64,000 bases of DNA from Novipirellula artificiosorum. GTDB taxonomy: Bacteria > Planctomycetota > Planctomycetia > Pirellulales > Pirellulaceae. The DNA is taken from positions 544,939 to 608,938 of the forward strand of contig NZ_SJPV01000001.1 of the NCBI RefSeq assembly GCF_007860135.1, given 5' to 3'. Positions 39,149 to 48,742 of this stretch are shown piece by piece. Position numbers and translations under genes: made by a program. Position 1 is the stretch's first letter, and every line of letters begins with the position of its first letter. Below the pieces are notes generated by a model. That model saw nothing but the letters and a program-made list of their open reading frames with translations, was not told where the DNA came from and made no database searches.

Positions 39149-39595
39149 TCATTCGACCGGCGGAGTCGAACCCTGCCCGTCGCGCAGCTGCTTCACGATT
39201 GCCGCAAACACCTGTTCATTAGCATCGAAGTCACGGCTTTCCGCTTGGAACTGAATCACAAACCGCTCCCCGGCAAGTCGCGTCACCAGTGTGCGAGCCA
39301 AAATAAGCAGATCCAGATAGTAAAACCGCATCTCGACGGCGAGTCCTTCATCAAAAAATGGCTCCACGGGGAGCTTTTCGGACTCCATTTCGCCATAGTC
39401 CGCACGGATCACGGCGGCGATTTTGTCGATGATTTCGTCGTCACCATGCGGTCGTTCGTCCTTCAAAATCGAACAAAATCCGCCGCGGGGTAACTGCAGC
39501 GTGACTCCTTCGTCTTGGTCGTCGTCATCGACCATCGCCTCCCAATTGTCAGGATAGAGAAAATGGAGACCAAAATGTTCAAAAGTCGCTGGCAT
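39149..39595 (-). CDS. Conserved hypothetical protein, DcrB/PsbP-like shape
   Basis: 148 residues, acidic, no signal peptide or membrane segment. Alternating strands (FGLHFLYPDNWEAMV, LQLPRGGFCSILKDE, RFVIQFQAESRDF) and a final helix (FAAIVKQLRDG) resemble the Mog1/PsbP-type fold of small DcrB-like proteins. This is a shape-based guess; no family is claimed and the function is unknown. Confidence 0.65.
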   Translation of the reverse strand: MPATFEHFGLHFLYPDNWEAMVDDDDQDEGVTLQLPRGGFCSILKDERPHGDDEIIDKIAAVIRADYGEMESEKLPVEPFFDEGLAVEMRFYYLDLLILARTLVTRLAGERFVIQFQAESRDFDANEQVFAAIVKQLRDGQGSTPPVE

Positions 39596-39667
39596 CGATC
39601 CGAAAGAACTTTCTCAAGTGGGGGTTCTGCGTTGCTATGGGGAGGAAAAACTTGCTAGAAACAATCC

Positions 39668-40588
39668 ATGAAGCCGTTTTTCACCTGTATCATACTCATC
39701 CTCGCGGTTCTGGCATCGGCCGGTTGCCGATCGATTCGCCGAATTGGTGAGAGCCGACAATCCATCGCCGCGCGGCGCTTGTCGGGCCAAGGCTTCAGCG
39801 CAATGCACAACGATCAGTGGGGCGATGCAGAAACGCTGTTCGCCAGTGCTTTGGAGGTGTCCAGCACGGACGACCGAGCCCATTGGGGGCTTGCCGAATC
39901 GCTGTGGCAGCGGAACGAGGCAGATTTAGCGATCCGGCATATGGAACAAGCCGTCCGCTTAAGCGCTGGCGATCCGAAACGAGTGCAGCGACTGGGGCGA
40001 ATGTACTTGGAGGTCGGACGACTGGAAGAAGCTCAGCAGCAGAGCTTGACTGCATTGGCGACCAATCGCGGATCGGCCGAAGTGTGGGCGCTTCGCGGCG
40101 ACTGCTTGCGGGCAGCCGGCCAGTTGCCCCGCGCGCTCGCCGCCTATCACCGAGCGCTCGCGATTCAGCCAGACTTTCCCGAAGTGCAGTTGCAAGCGGC
40201 GGAGATCTATCATCAAGAAAAACGCTATGGCCGCCTGCTCGCGACACTCGATCGGTTGCAAGACGGGCTCGGACCCGATGCGACGCCCCCCCGAGCCGAT
40301 GTGTTGCAAGGGATTGCGATGCGACAAGTCGGTCGTTTTGATGAGGCGCAAAAAAGCTTGGTGCGCGCGGTGCAAAAGAACCCCAGCGATGCGACTCCCC
40401 ACCTCGAACTGGCGTCACTGCTGCTTGAACAGGGGGATACCGAGCAGGCGAAACAGGAGCTGGCGATCGCCCTGAGCGTCGATCCCCACTCGCTGGACAA
40501 CAACGGATGGGCGGATCACTTCCGACGTCAGCAGGAACGACTTGCCCGAGAACAACAAATCGTGGGGGATGCGGAACAACTTCGCTAG
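39668..40588 (+). CDS. TPR-repeat lipoprotein
   Basis: 306 residues. A lipoprotein signal (FTCIILILAVLASAGC) is followed by five to six tetratricopeptide repeats: WGDAETLFASALEVSSTDDR, RRVAHWGLAES-like, LPRALAAYHRALAIQPDFPE, FDEAQKSLVRAVQKNPSDA and EQAKQELAIALSVDP. Such proteins scaffold envelope complexes, and the partner is unknown. It is preceded by the divergent hypothetical gene at 39149-39595. Confidence 0.88.
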   Translation: MKPFFTCIILILAVLASAGCRSIRRIGESRQSIAARRLSGQGFSAMHNDQWGDAETLFASALEVSSTDDRAHWGLAESLWQRNEADLAIRHMEQAVRLSAGDPKRVQRLGRMYLEVGRLEEAQQQSLTALATNRGSAEVWALRGDCLRAAGQLPRALAAYHRALAIQPDFPEVQLQAAEIYHQEKRYGRLLATLDRLQDGLGPDATPPRADVLQGIAMRQVGRFDEAQKSLVRAVQKNPSDATPHLELASLLLEQGDTEQAKQELAIALSVDPHSLDNNGWADHFRRQQERLAREQQIVGDAEQLR

Positions 40589-40781
40589 ACGTGGTTGTCC
40601 AGATGACAGCCCGAAACGAGAGGGTGCGGTTCTAATGACGATTCGGATTAGGCACCTGTGGGTCCATTCACTAGCGGTCAGTTTTTGGATGAATTTGAAT
40701 TCAATTTCCGGGCGTCTGGCCGATCTATAGCGTACGCTTTCATCGGAACCTACCGCTTATCCAGCAGCTAAGAGTCTCTTG

Positions 40782-41072
40782 ATGTCGCTAACGAATCTTC
40801 CGGGTCACACCCCAAGCGGGGTGGCAAATCACTTCGCCGTCTCCGCTGAAATCCCCGCCACGAGTGCCTCCGAGACGTTTGTCGATCGCCGAAGCTCGGC
40901 AGAATCATCGCGTGGAGAACGTCGCCAATTTGGTAGCTCACACAAAGGGCTGTCGGAGCCCGGTCGCGAATTAGCCTTAGCAATCGACCAATACAAGGTG
41001 GAACATCACCGTCGCTACATCACCTGCGACGAGATGCTCAAGGTGCTGCTGTCACTCGGCTATTCGCGTTGA
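40782..41072 (+). CDS. Small hypothetical protein
   Basis: 96 residues from ATG 40782 (a TTG lies one codon upstream). The first half is Ser/Ala/Pro-rich and probably disordered. The second half (ELALAIDQYKVEHHRRYIT followed by CDEMLKVLLSLGYSR) looks like a compact helical domain. I recognise no family. It ends 18 bases before the stop of the convergent DUF5060-type gene. Confidence 0.55.
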   Translation: MSLTNLPGHTPSGVANHFAVSAEIPATSASETFVDRRSSAESSRGERRQFGSSHKGLSEPGRELALAIDQYKVEHHRRYITCDEMLKVLLSLGYSR

Positions 41073-41090
41073 GCTGCAGACGCCGCCCCA

Positions 41091-44000
41091 CTACTTCGCC
41101 AAGGGGCTGGCATCCGGACCTTTGTCCAAATTCTTGCTCTCCATCGCTTTGGGCTGTTTGGTGAGCAGGAATCGATCCAATTCGAATCCGTCTTCACGCA
41201 TCGAGAACATGATCGTGTGCAGACCTGGTTCTTCCACGTCCAACCAGATTTGGCCCAACACACCTGTGTGAACCTTGGTGGTCCGCTGGCGTGAATCCCA
41301 CTGCCACAGCCCGTGCTGTCCGGTGAACTGCATCCGAGCACCGGATTCGGGCCATTGGCCATCGATCCCCACATGCAACCCGTTATCCTCAGAGCCGGTA
41401 CAACAAATCCGCGCCCAAACATAATAGCGGCCGGGCTCCGTGAAGATGACGGGATAATACAGCACGCTGCATTGCCCCGGCACATTCGTAAAACTGACAC
41501 CGTTGACCAGCCGATCGGCATGAGTCACTCGTGTATCGGGCAAGAGCTCCAAGTACGCTCCGCCGACTGCGCCCGCTGCATGATTGGGATCCGGATCCGG
41601 TGTGATACCGGGCGTCGAGTCGATGGTAGTTCGATACCATTTTCGCGCGACCTCGCGATCAACGGCATCATAATCCTCGGCCTCCACCACCAAGATCCCA
41701 TCGGTTTGTTGATGCACCTTGCGGGCATTGGTTGGATCGTAGTTGAAGGCGAACTCGGGAATAGACGGAGTGGATTCCTTCGCCGCGGGAGTAGCGTCTT
41801 TCAGCTTCCCAGGTTCGGCGATCGCGATGCCGGTCCAGCGTCCACGCGAGAATGCAAAGCCATCATCTTCGGCGATCTTCTTGTTGGAAGCGGCATCAAA
41901 GACGATGCGAATCTTATTGCCCGCCTGGAGTGTAACGTTTGGGAAAACCTTGACGACTTTTTCATAGTCCTCGCGAGCCACTGGGTTTTGAATCTGGCCG
42001 ACCTTTTTGTCGTTGACGTACAACTCGTAGGTTGATTCACCATCGGTCTCGGTCATCGTCATCAGCGCGATGTCAAATTCCCCTGGGTTGCCCTCGTATT
42101 GCATTTCTGCTGCCGACTTCTTGCCCGGGAATTGTGCCGCGTTAATGGCGATCGCCTTGCGAGCTTTGTCGACATAGTTTGGAACGAATCCGTCGAACGG
42201 CCCGAGGTTGAAGTCCTCGATTGCCGAAAAGACGGTGGCACCCTCGAGATTGACCTTTTCCGGTGCTTCTGGCATGCCGAGGTCGTACTTTAAATCCCTC
42301 TGTTTCGTTTTCAGTAGCATCACCACATCTTGTTTCACCGAAGCTTGGAGCGTGGTCAACGGCTTTCCATCGATCGTCCCCAACGATTCGGTCTCCCCTG
42401 TCTTCGCAATCAACTTCGTCACGCTGAACTTGGCCTGAGGCAAATCCAATTGCGTCTTTCCACCCTGTTTGACAAAGACGACGACGCATCCATCTCCGGC
42501 GAGTGCCCAATCACCTGACCGAGTCAGAGTCGGTTGCATCTTCGAGAGCGGAATGTCATTCCCGGTCAAGAAATCGAGTGCAATCTTGCATTGGTCCCAG
42601 AACAAATCACGACTGCGCCAATCTTCACAGGTCAAATCCGAGTGTGGATGCTTGTAACCAAAGTACCATTCGGTACCGCAACCGCCTGCCATAAAGGTTC
42701 CCCACAACCCATTGATGCGGGCGTTGTCATGACCAGGGTCTTCCTCGTCCGTAACAAGAGCGTGGGTGGCATCCCCGGGTTCATCACAGGCCACGACCCA
42801 AGGTTTGCCGGCGGCTTGAGATTGCAAAACCCACTTCTTGACATCGCCGTAGACTTGCGTGAAAGCGGGATTGCTGGTTTGCAGCGACAGCCCTGTCAAT
42901 TCTGACTTGTCACCTAAGAGCGGACCGTACACGCTGTCTTTTGCACCGGGGAACGTGTGCAGAACCCGCAGGTGATTGTAAGGGTCAATCCGTTTGACAT
43001 AGGCATTTTGAGCTTGGTGCTGTTCGGTGGATTGCGTGTTTTCTTCACCAAAATTCCAATTCAGTGCCAAGTGGTAGCCGAACCGCGCAACCAGTTCACG
43101 GAAGTAGAGTCGGCGTTCTGGGCCGAGATCACCATTGTCCATCAATTTGCAGTTTTCGGCCTCGGACGTCTTGAAGTGCAAGAACATGCCTTTTTGATCG
43201 CCGTATTGCAACACACGATCCCATTGGGCGGTTTTGGAAACATCCATTCGCAGCCGCTCGATGCTGGTGGTCCAAGCCTTGTCCGGCGTTTTCTTACCGT
43301 GGTTCGCTTCGTAGTCAGCCAAGTCCTTTTTGACAAGGTGCATGAAGATGTTTTCGTCGTCGCCGGCGACATTGAACGTCAAGAACGAAAAGACATTCAT
43401 CCCTTTGCCGGACAAGTAATTGATCGCACCGAGTAGCCCCTTTCCTTTGTCACGATTCGGTCCCCAAAGCAATCCGTCCGCGTCCGTGTTGTAATCCTTC
43501 AAGTGGGGGCTCCATGACTTGCGTCGTTTTCCCACGTTGGGAGTCGCATCGAAATCATCGTAGGCCAATAGATTTTCCGGTGCATCAGCGCCCACCTTCA
43601 AGAAGATCTCGCCCGTTTCCGCAAACCGCTGATAACGTTCGCCTACATATTGCAAGCGGCCTTTGGAATAGAGTCCGTTTCCCGGCCCATCCGCCGGGCC
43701 AATTTGGAACGTCCCTTTGACGCCGTCCATGAAGCCGCCGCTTTCTCCCACCGGCTGATCAGCCAATGCGACACCGGCACCTTGAAGGAAGGTTGCTTGA
43801 TAGGACCATGGGCCTGATTCATCGGCCGAGAAATGGACTTGCCATTGGCTGCCCGAATCGGCACCGGAAATCGCCGCGTTGCCATCGGCTGCAAAAAAAC
43901 CGGGAACCACATATTTCTGTCCGCTCGGTCCGGTAAAGGCAACGTCCAGACGGTAGTCCGTAAAGGGGTTAGGGGTTGCGCGTTCATCGGTCTCGGGGCC

Positions 44001-44147
44001 GGTGAAGGTCAAGGTCACCTTGTGCCACTTGGCCAGTTTTCCAGAAACCGTGGCCTCGGCACCGATCGAATCGGGCGGTTGCACCACGGATCCGATCAGG
44101 ACGAGAGCGATTAACCCCAAAACACGTTTACTTGCAGTAGAATACAT
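41091..44147 (-). CDS. Exported DUF5060 glycoside-hydrolase-like protein
   Basis: 1018 residues. A signal peptide (LGLIALVLIGSVV...GAEA) precedes a DUF5060-type beta-sandwich at about 35-165 (KWHKVTLTFTGPETDE, FTDYRLDVAFTGPSGQKYVV, GPWSYQATF). A TIM-barrel region follows at about 170-580 (FLKVGADAPENLLAYDDFD, GMNVFSFLTFNVAGD, FGYHLALNWNFGEEN, KPWVVACDEPGDATHA). Acidic residues in WNFGEEN and ACDEPGD are reasonable catalytic candidates. The remainder contains beta-rich regions, one with an 'IVVEAEDYDAVDREV'-like carbohydrate-binding start near 820. It likely acts on a plant or algal polysaccharide; the substrate is unknown. Confidence 0.82.
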   Translation of the reverse strand: MYSTASKRVLGLIALVLIGSVVQPPDSIGAEATVSGKLAKWHKVTLTFTGPETDERATPNPFTDYRLDVAFTGPSGQKYVVPGFFAADGNAAISGADSGSQWQVHFSADESGPWSYQATFLQGAGVALADQPVGESGGFMDGVKGTFQIGPADGPGNGLYSKGRLQYVGERYQRFAETGEIFLKVGADAPENLLAYDDFDATPNVGKRRKSWSPHLKDYNTDADGLLWGPNRDKGKGLLGAINYLSGKGMNVFSFLTFNVAGDDENIFMHLVKKDLADYEANHGKKTPDKAWTTSIERLRMDVSKTAQWDRVLQYGDQKGMFLHFKTSEAENCKLMDNGDLGPERRLYFRELVARFGYHLALNWNFGEENTQSTEQHQAQNAYVKRIDPYNHLRVLHTFPGAKDSVYGPLLGDKSELTGLSLQTSNPAFTQVYGDVKKWVLQSQAAGKPWVVACDEPGDATHALVTDEEDPGHDNARINGLWGTFMAGGCGTEWYFGYKHPHSDLTCEDWRSRDLFWDQCKIALDFLTGNDIPLSKMQPTLTRSGDWALAGDGCVVVFVKQGGKTQLDLPQAKFSVTKLIAKTGETESLGTIDGKPLTTLQASVKQDVVMLLKTKQRDLKYDLGMPEAPEKVNLEGATVFSAIEDFNLGPFDGFVPNYVDKARKAIAINAAQFPGKKSAAEMQYEGNPGEFDIALMTMTETDGESTYELYVNDKKVGQIQNPVAREDYEKVVKVFPNVTLQAGNKIRIVFDAASNKKIAEDDGFAFSRGRWTGIAIAEPGKLKDATPAAKESTPSIPEFAFNYDPTNARKVHQQTDGILVVEAEDYDAVDREVARKWYRTTIDSTPGITPDPDPNHAAGAVGGAYLELLPDTRVTHADRLVNGVSFTNVPGQCSVLYYPVIFTEPGRYYVWARICCTGSEDNGLHVGIDGQWPESGARMQFTGQHGLWQWDSRQRTTKVHTGVLGQIWLDVEEPGLHTIMFSMREDGFELDRFLLTKQPKAMESKNLDKGPDASPLAK

Positions 44148-44261
44148 TGTTGAATCTCTTTGGAAAAAGGGAGCTTGGTTCTCTTAAATCTCATGCCCCA
44201 CGGAATTGGCAGGTCGCTATTCTAGCAGGGAGATGGGTCATCGTGGGGGTGGTGTCCTCGA

Positions 44262-45203
44262 CTACTTAATCAGCGGTTGCAGCAATTGGCGTCGAGTGAC
44301 CACGTTTCGCATCTCGCCCTGTTCGTCGACCAGCACGGCGACGTCACTTTTGGCGTCGTAGAGTCGAAGCAGGATACGCAAATGCCGATCGGTGACTCGG
44401 CCTCGGATCACCGGTTTGATCTCCAACACGGGGTCAACGGCACAAAGGTCGGCATACCGTAAAAAACCGACGATTCGGCCGCCTCGCTTGACCAACAAAA
44501 TCGGATGATTACTCCGTCGAGCGCGGTACTTCGCTGTCACCAGATCGACAGGTGCGTCGACGATTGCCAATCGTTGCAGAGGGACCCCAAACGATATCGC
44601 TGGCTGGTTGCCGACTTCGAACAGATTCTGCGCCAAAGCCCGTTGGCCTGCTGACAAAATACCCGCGGCGTGTCCATCACGAAGCACTTGATCGAGCTCC
44701 CCACGTGCCATCACCAATCGCACTCGGAAAGGCGTTTCCCCCGTGATCATTCGCAATGCATTGCCGAGAAGCCCGAGGATCAACGTGATAGGTGCGAACA
44801 AAACGGTGGCCAACAACAGGGCAGGGCGGGTCGCTTTTAACAATCGATAGGGAGCGTGAAAGAAAAGGTACTTCGGCAACAACTCACCAAGCACAAACAC
44901 GATCGGCGTCAACAAAATGGGGCCAGCAAGTTCGGCGACCGAATGGTGCCCGAACCAGGCAACGGTTGCCATCACGATGGCGAACGAAACCAAGTAGTTT
45001 GCGACGTTGTTCCCCACCAACATGGTTGCAACAAAGATCGCCGGATGATTGAGCAGCCAAACGATCGCTCGCGCCATCCGTGAACCGCTCAACCCGTCGA
45101 GCACAAGTCGTGTCCGTGAAACACGGTAAAGACCGGTTTCACTGCCGCTGAAAAACGCGCTGAGCATCAAGCCTATCAAAAAGAACACGACAGCAATCAT
45201 CAT
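44262..45203 (-). CDS. CNNM/CorB-type DUF21 membrane protein (short form)
   Basis: 313 residues from ATG 45203, which overlaps the upstream stop as ATGA; the frame extends further upstream but this would ignore the coupling. It has the DUF21 signature FFSGSETGLYRVSRTRL and three to four membrane helices, followed by a CBS-like region (PVDLVTAKYRARRSNHPILL). The C-terminal CorC/HlyC transporter domain seen in its upstream neighbour is missing. These proteins are linked to magnesium or cobalt efflux. Confidence 0.85.
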   Translation of the reverse strand: MMIAVVFFLIGLMLSAFFSGSETGLYRVSRTRLVLDGLSGSRMARAIVWLLNHPAIFVATMLVGNNVANYLVSFAIVMATVAWFGHHSVAELAGPILLTPIVFVLGELLPKYLFFHAPYRLLKATRPALLLATVLFAPITLILGLLGNALRMITGETPFRVRLVMARGELDQVLRDGHAAGILSAGQRALAQNLFEVGNQPAISFGVPLQRLAIVDAPVDLVTAKYRARRSNHPILLVKRGGRIVGFLRYADLCAVDPVLEIKPVIRGRVTDRHLRILLRLYDAKSDVAVLVDEQGEMRNVVTRRQLLQPLIK

Positions 45204-46480
45204 TGCGACAACTCCGCCAGCGGTTCGGCGGTGGGGGGCAACCCGACTTCGATCCAAACACCATTCTCGGTTTCTTCGACAACCCGTAACCGATATCGGT
45301 CGAGCATCGCTTCGTCGCCAACTCTCGGCAATCGTTCGTTATGGCGCTGGATCAACCCCGCCACCGTGGTCACACCTTCTTCTCGTGTTTCAATCCCTAG
45401 ATGTTTCGATAACGCCCTGGCACTGACCGATCCAAACACACGGTAATACGCGGGTGCAAGCTCTTGTATCGATGCTTCGCCAAGTGTTTCGTCCTCAAGG
45501 TCTCGTCGAGCTGCGAAAACGCGTCTTAGAATGTCGTCCATGGTCACCGCACCCAGTGCTTCACCAAATTCATTCACGACGACCGCGACGCTGCGGTCTT
45601 CATCCTTCAATTGGTCAAGCACCTGGGAAATCCGAGCGGACCAAGGAGCATAAATCACCGGCTCCATCGCTCCGGCCATGTCATCCATTTGGCTCGGACG
45701 CAACAACCGCAAGGGAATCACGCCCGTGATCGTATCCCCCTCGCAGTCGGTGACCATCATGTAACCGCCGGGGGGGCTTTCGGACGGAAGCGATGTGCCG
45801 ATTTCACTGACCTTGCAGAGCATCAATTTGCTGCGCAGTCGCATCCATTCGCCGACTCGCGTTTCCGCCATTTCAACCAGTCCTTGAAGCACCAGCCGTT
45901 CTCGCTGCAATAAGGCAGCGTCGTCGGTTCCAAGTTCAATGGCTCGTTCGATATCCGCCAAGTCGATTTCGGGTTCGGGGCGAAACGACGGCCACAGCAA
46001 GCGACTGGCCGCGAGATTGGTCGTCTTGACCAACGGCAGCACGGGGCTGACGATCGTGACCGCCAAGTTCATGGGAGCGGCAACGACCAGACAGATACGA
46101 TACGGCGAGAGAACCGCAATGCTCTTGGGCAACATCTCGCTAAGGAAGATAATCACCATCAAACTTCCGAAGCTGAACCCCACGGCGACCGAGGGACCCG
46201 CGGTTGGATCCACGCGAAGTTTTCCGCCCAAGATCGATGCGATGGCAAAGTACGTCATGTTGATCAGCAGATTCCAGAACAGAATCGCCGACAGCAACCG
46301 ATCGGAATCGGACAAAAGCGATATCGCAATTCGGCCAGCGATACCGGAACGTTTCAGTCGCTTACGCTCGCGATGGGGAAGTGAAAAAAAAGCTGCCTCG
46401 CTTCCGCTGAACAGGCCACTCAGCAGAATACAGATCATCATGGCCAACAGCCAAATCCATGCGTCCAGCAGCGTGCTCAA
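45200..46480 (-). CDS. CNNM/CorC-type transporter with DUF21, CBS pair and C-terminal domain
   Basis: 426 residues. DUF21 begins at residue ~20 (LLSGLFSGSEAAFFSLPHRE) with about four membrane helices. The CBS pair spans about 210-330 (TGVIPLRLLRPSQMD, SVAVVVNEFGEALGAVTMDD) and the CorC/HlyC domain is near 350-420 (YRVFGSVSARALSKHL, RYRLRVVEETENGVW). It starts within an ATGA overlap with the upstream ABC-2 permease and ends in another with the short CNNM paralog, so the three are translationally coupled. A role in magnesium or cobalt homeostasis is likely. Confidence 0.9.
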   Translation of the reverse strand: MSTLLDAWIWLLAMMICILLSGLFSGSEAAFFSLPHRERKRLKRSGIAGRIAISLLSDSDRLLSAILFWNLLINMTYFAIASILGGKLRVDPTAGPSVAVGFSFGSLMVIIFLSEMLPKSIAVLSPYRICLVVAAPMNLAVTIVSPVLPLVKTTNLAASRLLWPSFRPEPEIDLADIERAIELGTDDAALLQRERLVLQGLVEMAETRVGEWMRLRSKLMLCKVSEIGTSLPSESPPGGYMMVTDCEGDTITGVIPLRLLRPSQMDDMAGAMEPVIYAPWSARISQVLDQLKDEDRSVAVVVNEFGEALGAVTMDDILRRVFAARRDLEDETLGEASIQELAPAYYRVFGSVSARALSKHLGIETREEGVTTVAGLIQRHNERLPRVGDEAMLDRYRLRVVEETENGVWIEVGLPPTAEPLAELSQ

Positions 46481-48246
46481 GCGGAATCTCCTCCAGCCCC
46501 ACGATCACGTTCGAGTGATACCTCAAACTCGCTCAATGCAGGAATCATCATGGCAGCCGTCGTAAATCCATAGCCAACCACCAATGGAAAAACAACAAAC
46601 AGATGATCGGTTTGCAGTAAAAACTGTGTGATGGCGTAAAACGTAATCAAAGGCAACAAAAAGGAAGCGGCAAAGATTGCAGAAGACGGATTGCGCCATC
46701 CCAGTGAAGCAAACAGGGCTGCTCCACCACCAAGAATCATGACCAAGAACGGAGCCAACTGCAATTGAAATGCCCCACGAAAGCTGACCATGATCGTCAT
46801 GCAGATCGCAATCCCAACGCACAAGAAGAAAACCGTTCCCAGACTGGCCAAGGTTGCCGTTCGCCCAGCAACGTAATTCAACCCCGAGTGAATTCCAAGC
46901 ATGGTGACGAAGACATACAGCATGATCGCTCCAACAAACAGATAGGTCGCATTCTCCACCGTGATCACGCCCGTCGCTGCCATGTAGATCACCAACAACA
47001 GGGGCAAAAGGATCATCTCTTTGGCAACATACAGCACGCCTAGCAATTTGCCGAAGACAAACTCGCTTGGCGAGATATCCGTCACCAGCAACAAATCGAG
47101 CGCCAAGCCGTCGCGTTCGCCCGTCACCGCGTTGACGGCGAGCGCATTGACCAACACAAGGCTGACAATTCCAAGGATAGCAAGTGGCAACGTTGCCGAA
47201 GGAAGGGCGCGGCCAACGCGACCAGCGGGTTCCAACGCCACACCGCTTTGAACTTGCGCGTAAATCGCCGCGGCGATCAACAGGAACAGCAAGGCAAAGG
47301 CAACTCGGATGACGACCACTTTTCGACCATAGGCCCAAGTGCAGACTTCACGCCACAAAATAGGATTTTTCCACACCTGTTTTGCAGGACGGACTTTCCA
47401 ACTCGCCGGCTCGGCAACCTGCGAAACTTCCTCCGACCTCTCAGGTTCAGGGGCTTTCAATCGTACCTCACGCGACGGATTCCAAACCCGGACCTTGGCA
47501 ACACCAAACGTCAAAACAGCAAGCGACAAGAGCACGGAAACCAAAACGAAAAGGCTGGCGCCAATCGCCGTCTCATTCGATAGACTCGCCAGCGGCGAGG
47601 AGGCAGCAAACAGAGTGCGTGGGGCACTCAGCGCCAAGCTAACCGTTTTAGGAAAGACCCCGCTCATGGCGACCAACTCGCCAACGGCAAGCATCATCAA
47701 CAACAGCAGCACGGTCAACGCAATCGCCTGGAATGTTTTTTCTCGCCATAGCCCGACCACCGTTCCAACCGATCCGGCCAGCACGATGGCTGCCGCCGTG
47801 ACGACAAAAACGCTGATCACTTGACCAGGAGAAACGCCCCCGAGGAGCGGGAGGACCAGAAACAAGGGCAGGGCACAAACCAACAGCGACAAGGGCCCCA
47901 GCAAACTGGCCATCAATTTGCCGATCACGACTTCAAAGCCGCTGAGTCGCGTCATCAGTAAGAGGATCAGGGTCCGTCGGTCTTTTTCCTGAGCGACGCT
48001 GCTCGCCGCCCCGACGGCCGCCAAGCTGCTGAGGACCAGCAATTGAAGGGGCGAGAGGACTGCAAACATCCAACCACCGAAACGTGCCGAATCGGAGGTT
48101 GTCAGCAACGAACGCGATCCGTCGAGTACCAAATATCCCGTGCACAGTAGTAGAAACAGAACCAAGACATAGAGGCTTCGAGCGAGATAGGTTTTCGGTC
48201 GTTTGGGAACGACCATCGCCTCGCGGTTAAAAACGGGTCCGAGCAT
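46477..48246 (-). CDS. ABC-2 type transporter permease, large
   Basis: 589 residues with about twelve hydrophobic segments (SLYVLVLFLLLCTGYLVLD, LQLLVLSSLAAVGAASSVA, LLGPLSLLVCALPLFLVLPL, FPLVVGYGFTTAAMMIPAL). QEKDRRTLILLLMTRLSGFEV and ERDGLALDLLLVTDISPSEF are the paired coupling regions of ABC-2 proteins; their repetition shows two fused ABC-2 halves. No ATPase gene precedes it, so its NBD must be encoded elsewhere. The stop overlaps the CNNM gene start as ATGA. Confidence 0.85.
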   Translation of the reverse strand: MLGPVFNREAMVVPKRPKTYLARSLYVLVLFLLLCTGYLVLDGSRSLLTTSDSARFGGWMFAVLSPLQLLVLSSLAAVGAASSVAQEKDRRTLILLLMTRLSGFEVVIGKLMASLLGPLSLLVCALPLFLVLPLLGGVSPGQVISVFVVTAAAIVLAGSVGTVVGLWREKTFQAIALTVLLLLMMLAVGELVAMSGVFPKTVSLALSAPRTLFAASSPLASLSNETAIGASLFVLVSVLLSLAVLTFGVAKVRVWNPSREVRLKAPEPERSEEVSQVAEPASWKVRPAKQVWKNPILWREVCTWAYGRKVVVIRVAFALLFLLIAAAIYAQVQSGVALEPAGRVGRALPSATLPLAILGIVSLVLVNALAVNAVTGERDGLALDLLLVTDISPSEFVFGKLLGVLYVAKEMILLPLLLVIYMAATGVITVENATYLFVGAIMLYVFVTMLGIHSGLNYVAGRTATLASLGTVFFLCVGIAICMTIMVSFRGAFQLQLAPFLVMILGGGAALFASLGWRNPSSAIFAASFLLPLITFYAITQFLLQTDHLFVVFPLVVGYGFTTAAMMIPALSEFEVSLERDRGAGGDSA

Positions 48247-48543
48247 AGGAATTCAAGCTGATTTTCAATGAAAAGAAGGGGCCGAAGTCTGCCAACACCT
48301 TAGCAAACCGTGGGCAAACAGGCAGCTACCCCGCGAACGAGGCAGGGACGGGGATGAACCGATTTATCGGAACAATCGTCCTAAACGGCAAAAAATGTTG
48401 CCTGGCATGAACTTTCACTGCCGCAGTGCACTCGCAACGACGTCTCTACGAGCTGCAGCGAACTATGGTTTTGGTGAGAGAGGATCCTATGGATTTTTGG
48501 GCAGGATCCCGGATAGAAGCAGCGAATCACTGGGCCAGTCACC
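48247..48543. other. Divergent intergenic region before Flp pilin gene
   Basis: This separates the ABC-2 operon from the Flp pilin gene. It contains AGGATCC twice (about 48481-48487 and 48503-48509), but no convincing sigma-70 or sigma-54 boxes. Confidence 0.3.
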
Positions 48544-48738
48544 ATGACAAAAGCAACTCGTTTGAGCGGAATCATCGCATTCTTGAGCGATGAAGATGCT
48601 GCAACCGCGATCGAATACGCCGTCATGCTCGCTTTGATCATTGGCGTTTGCGCTGGCTCGGTTTCTTTTCTGGCCACTCAGACCAAAGACAGCTTCGATA
48701 CGTCCGGAGCCGCCATCAATGGCGCGATCGGCAGCTAA
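48544..48738 (+). CDS. Flp/Fap-type pilin
   Basis: 64 residues. The sequence EDAATAIEYAVMLALIIGV matches the Flp core, where cleavage occurs before the TAIEY segment and E/Y are the conserved +5/+6 residues. A glycine normally sits just before the cleavage site; here it is alanine (DAATAIEY). Flp pilins assemble into thin Tad pili for adhesion. The tad machinery is not in the window. A membrane gene follows 4 bases after the stop and may be co-transcribed. Confidence 0.85.
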   Translation: MTKATRLSGIIAFLSDEDAATAIEYAVMLALIIGVCAGSVSFLATQTKDSFDTSGAAINGAIGS

Positions 48739-48742
48739 TCCC

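Noticed and set aside
48403..48418. TGGCATGAACTTTCA resembling a sigma-54 promoter
   Set aside because: The -12 GC is absent at the required spacing.
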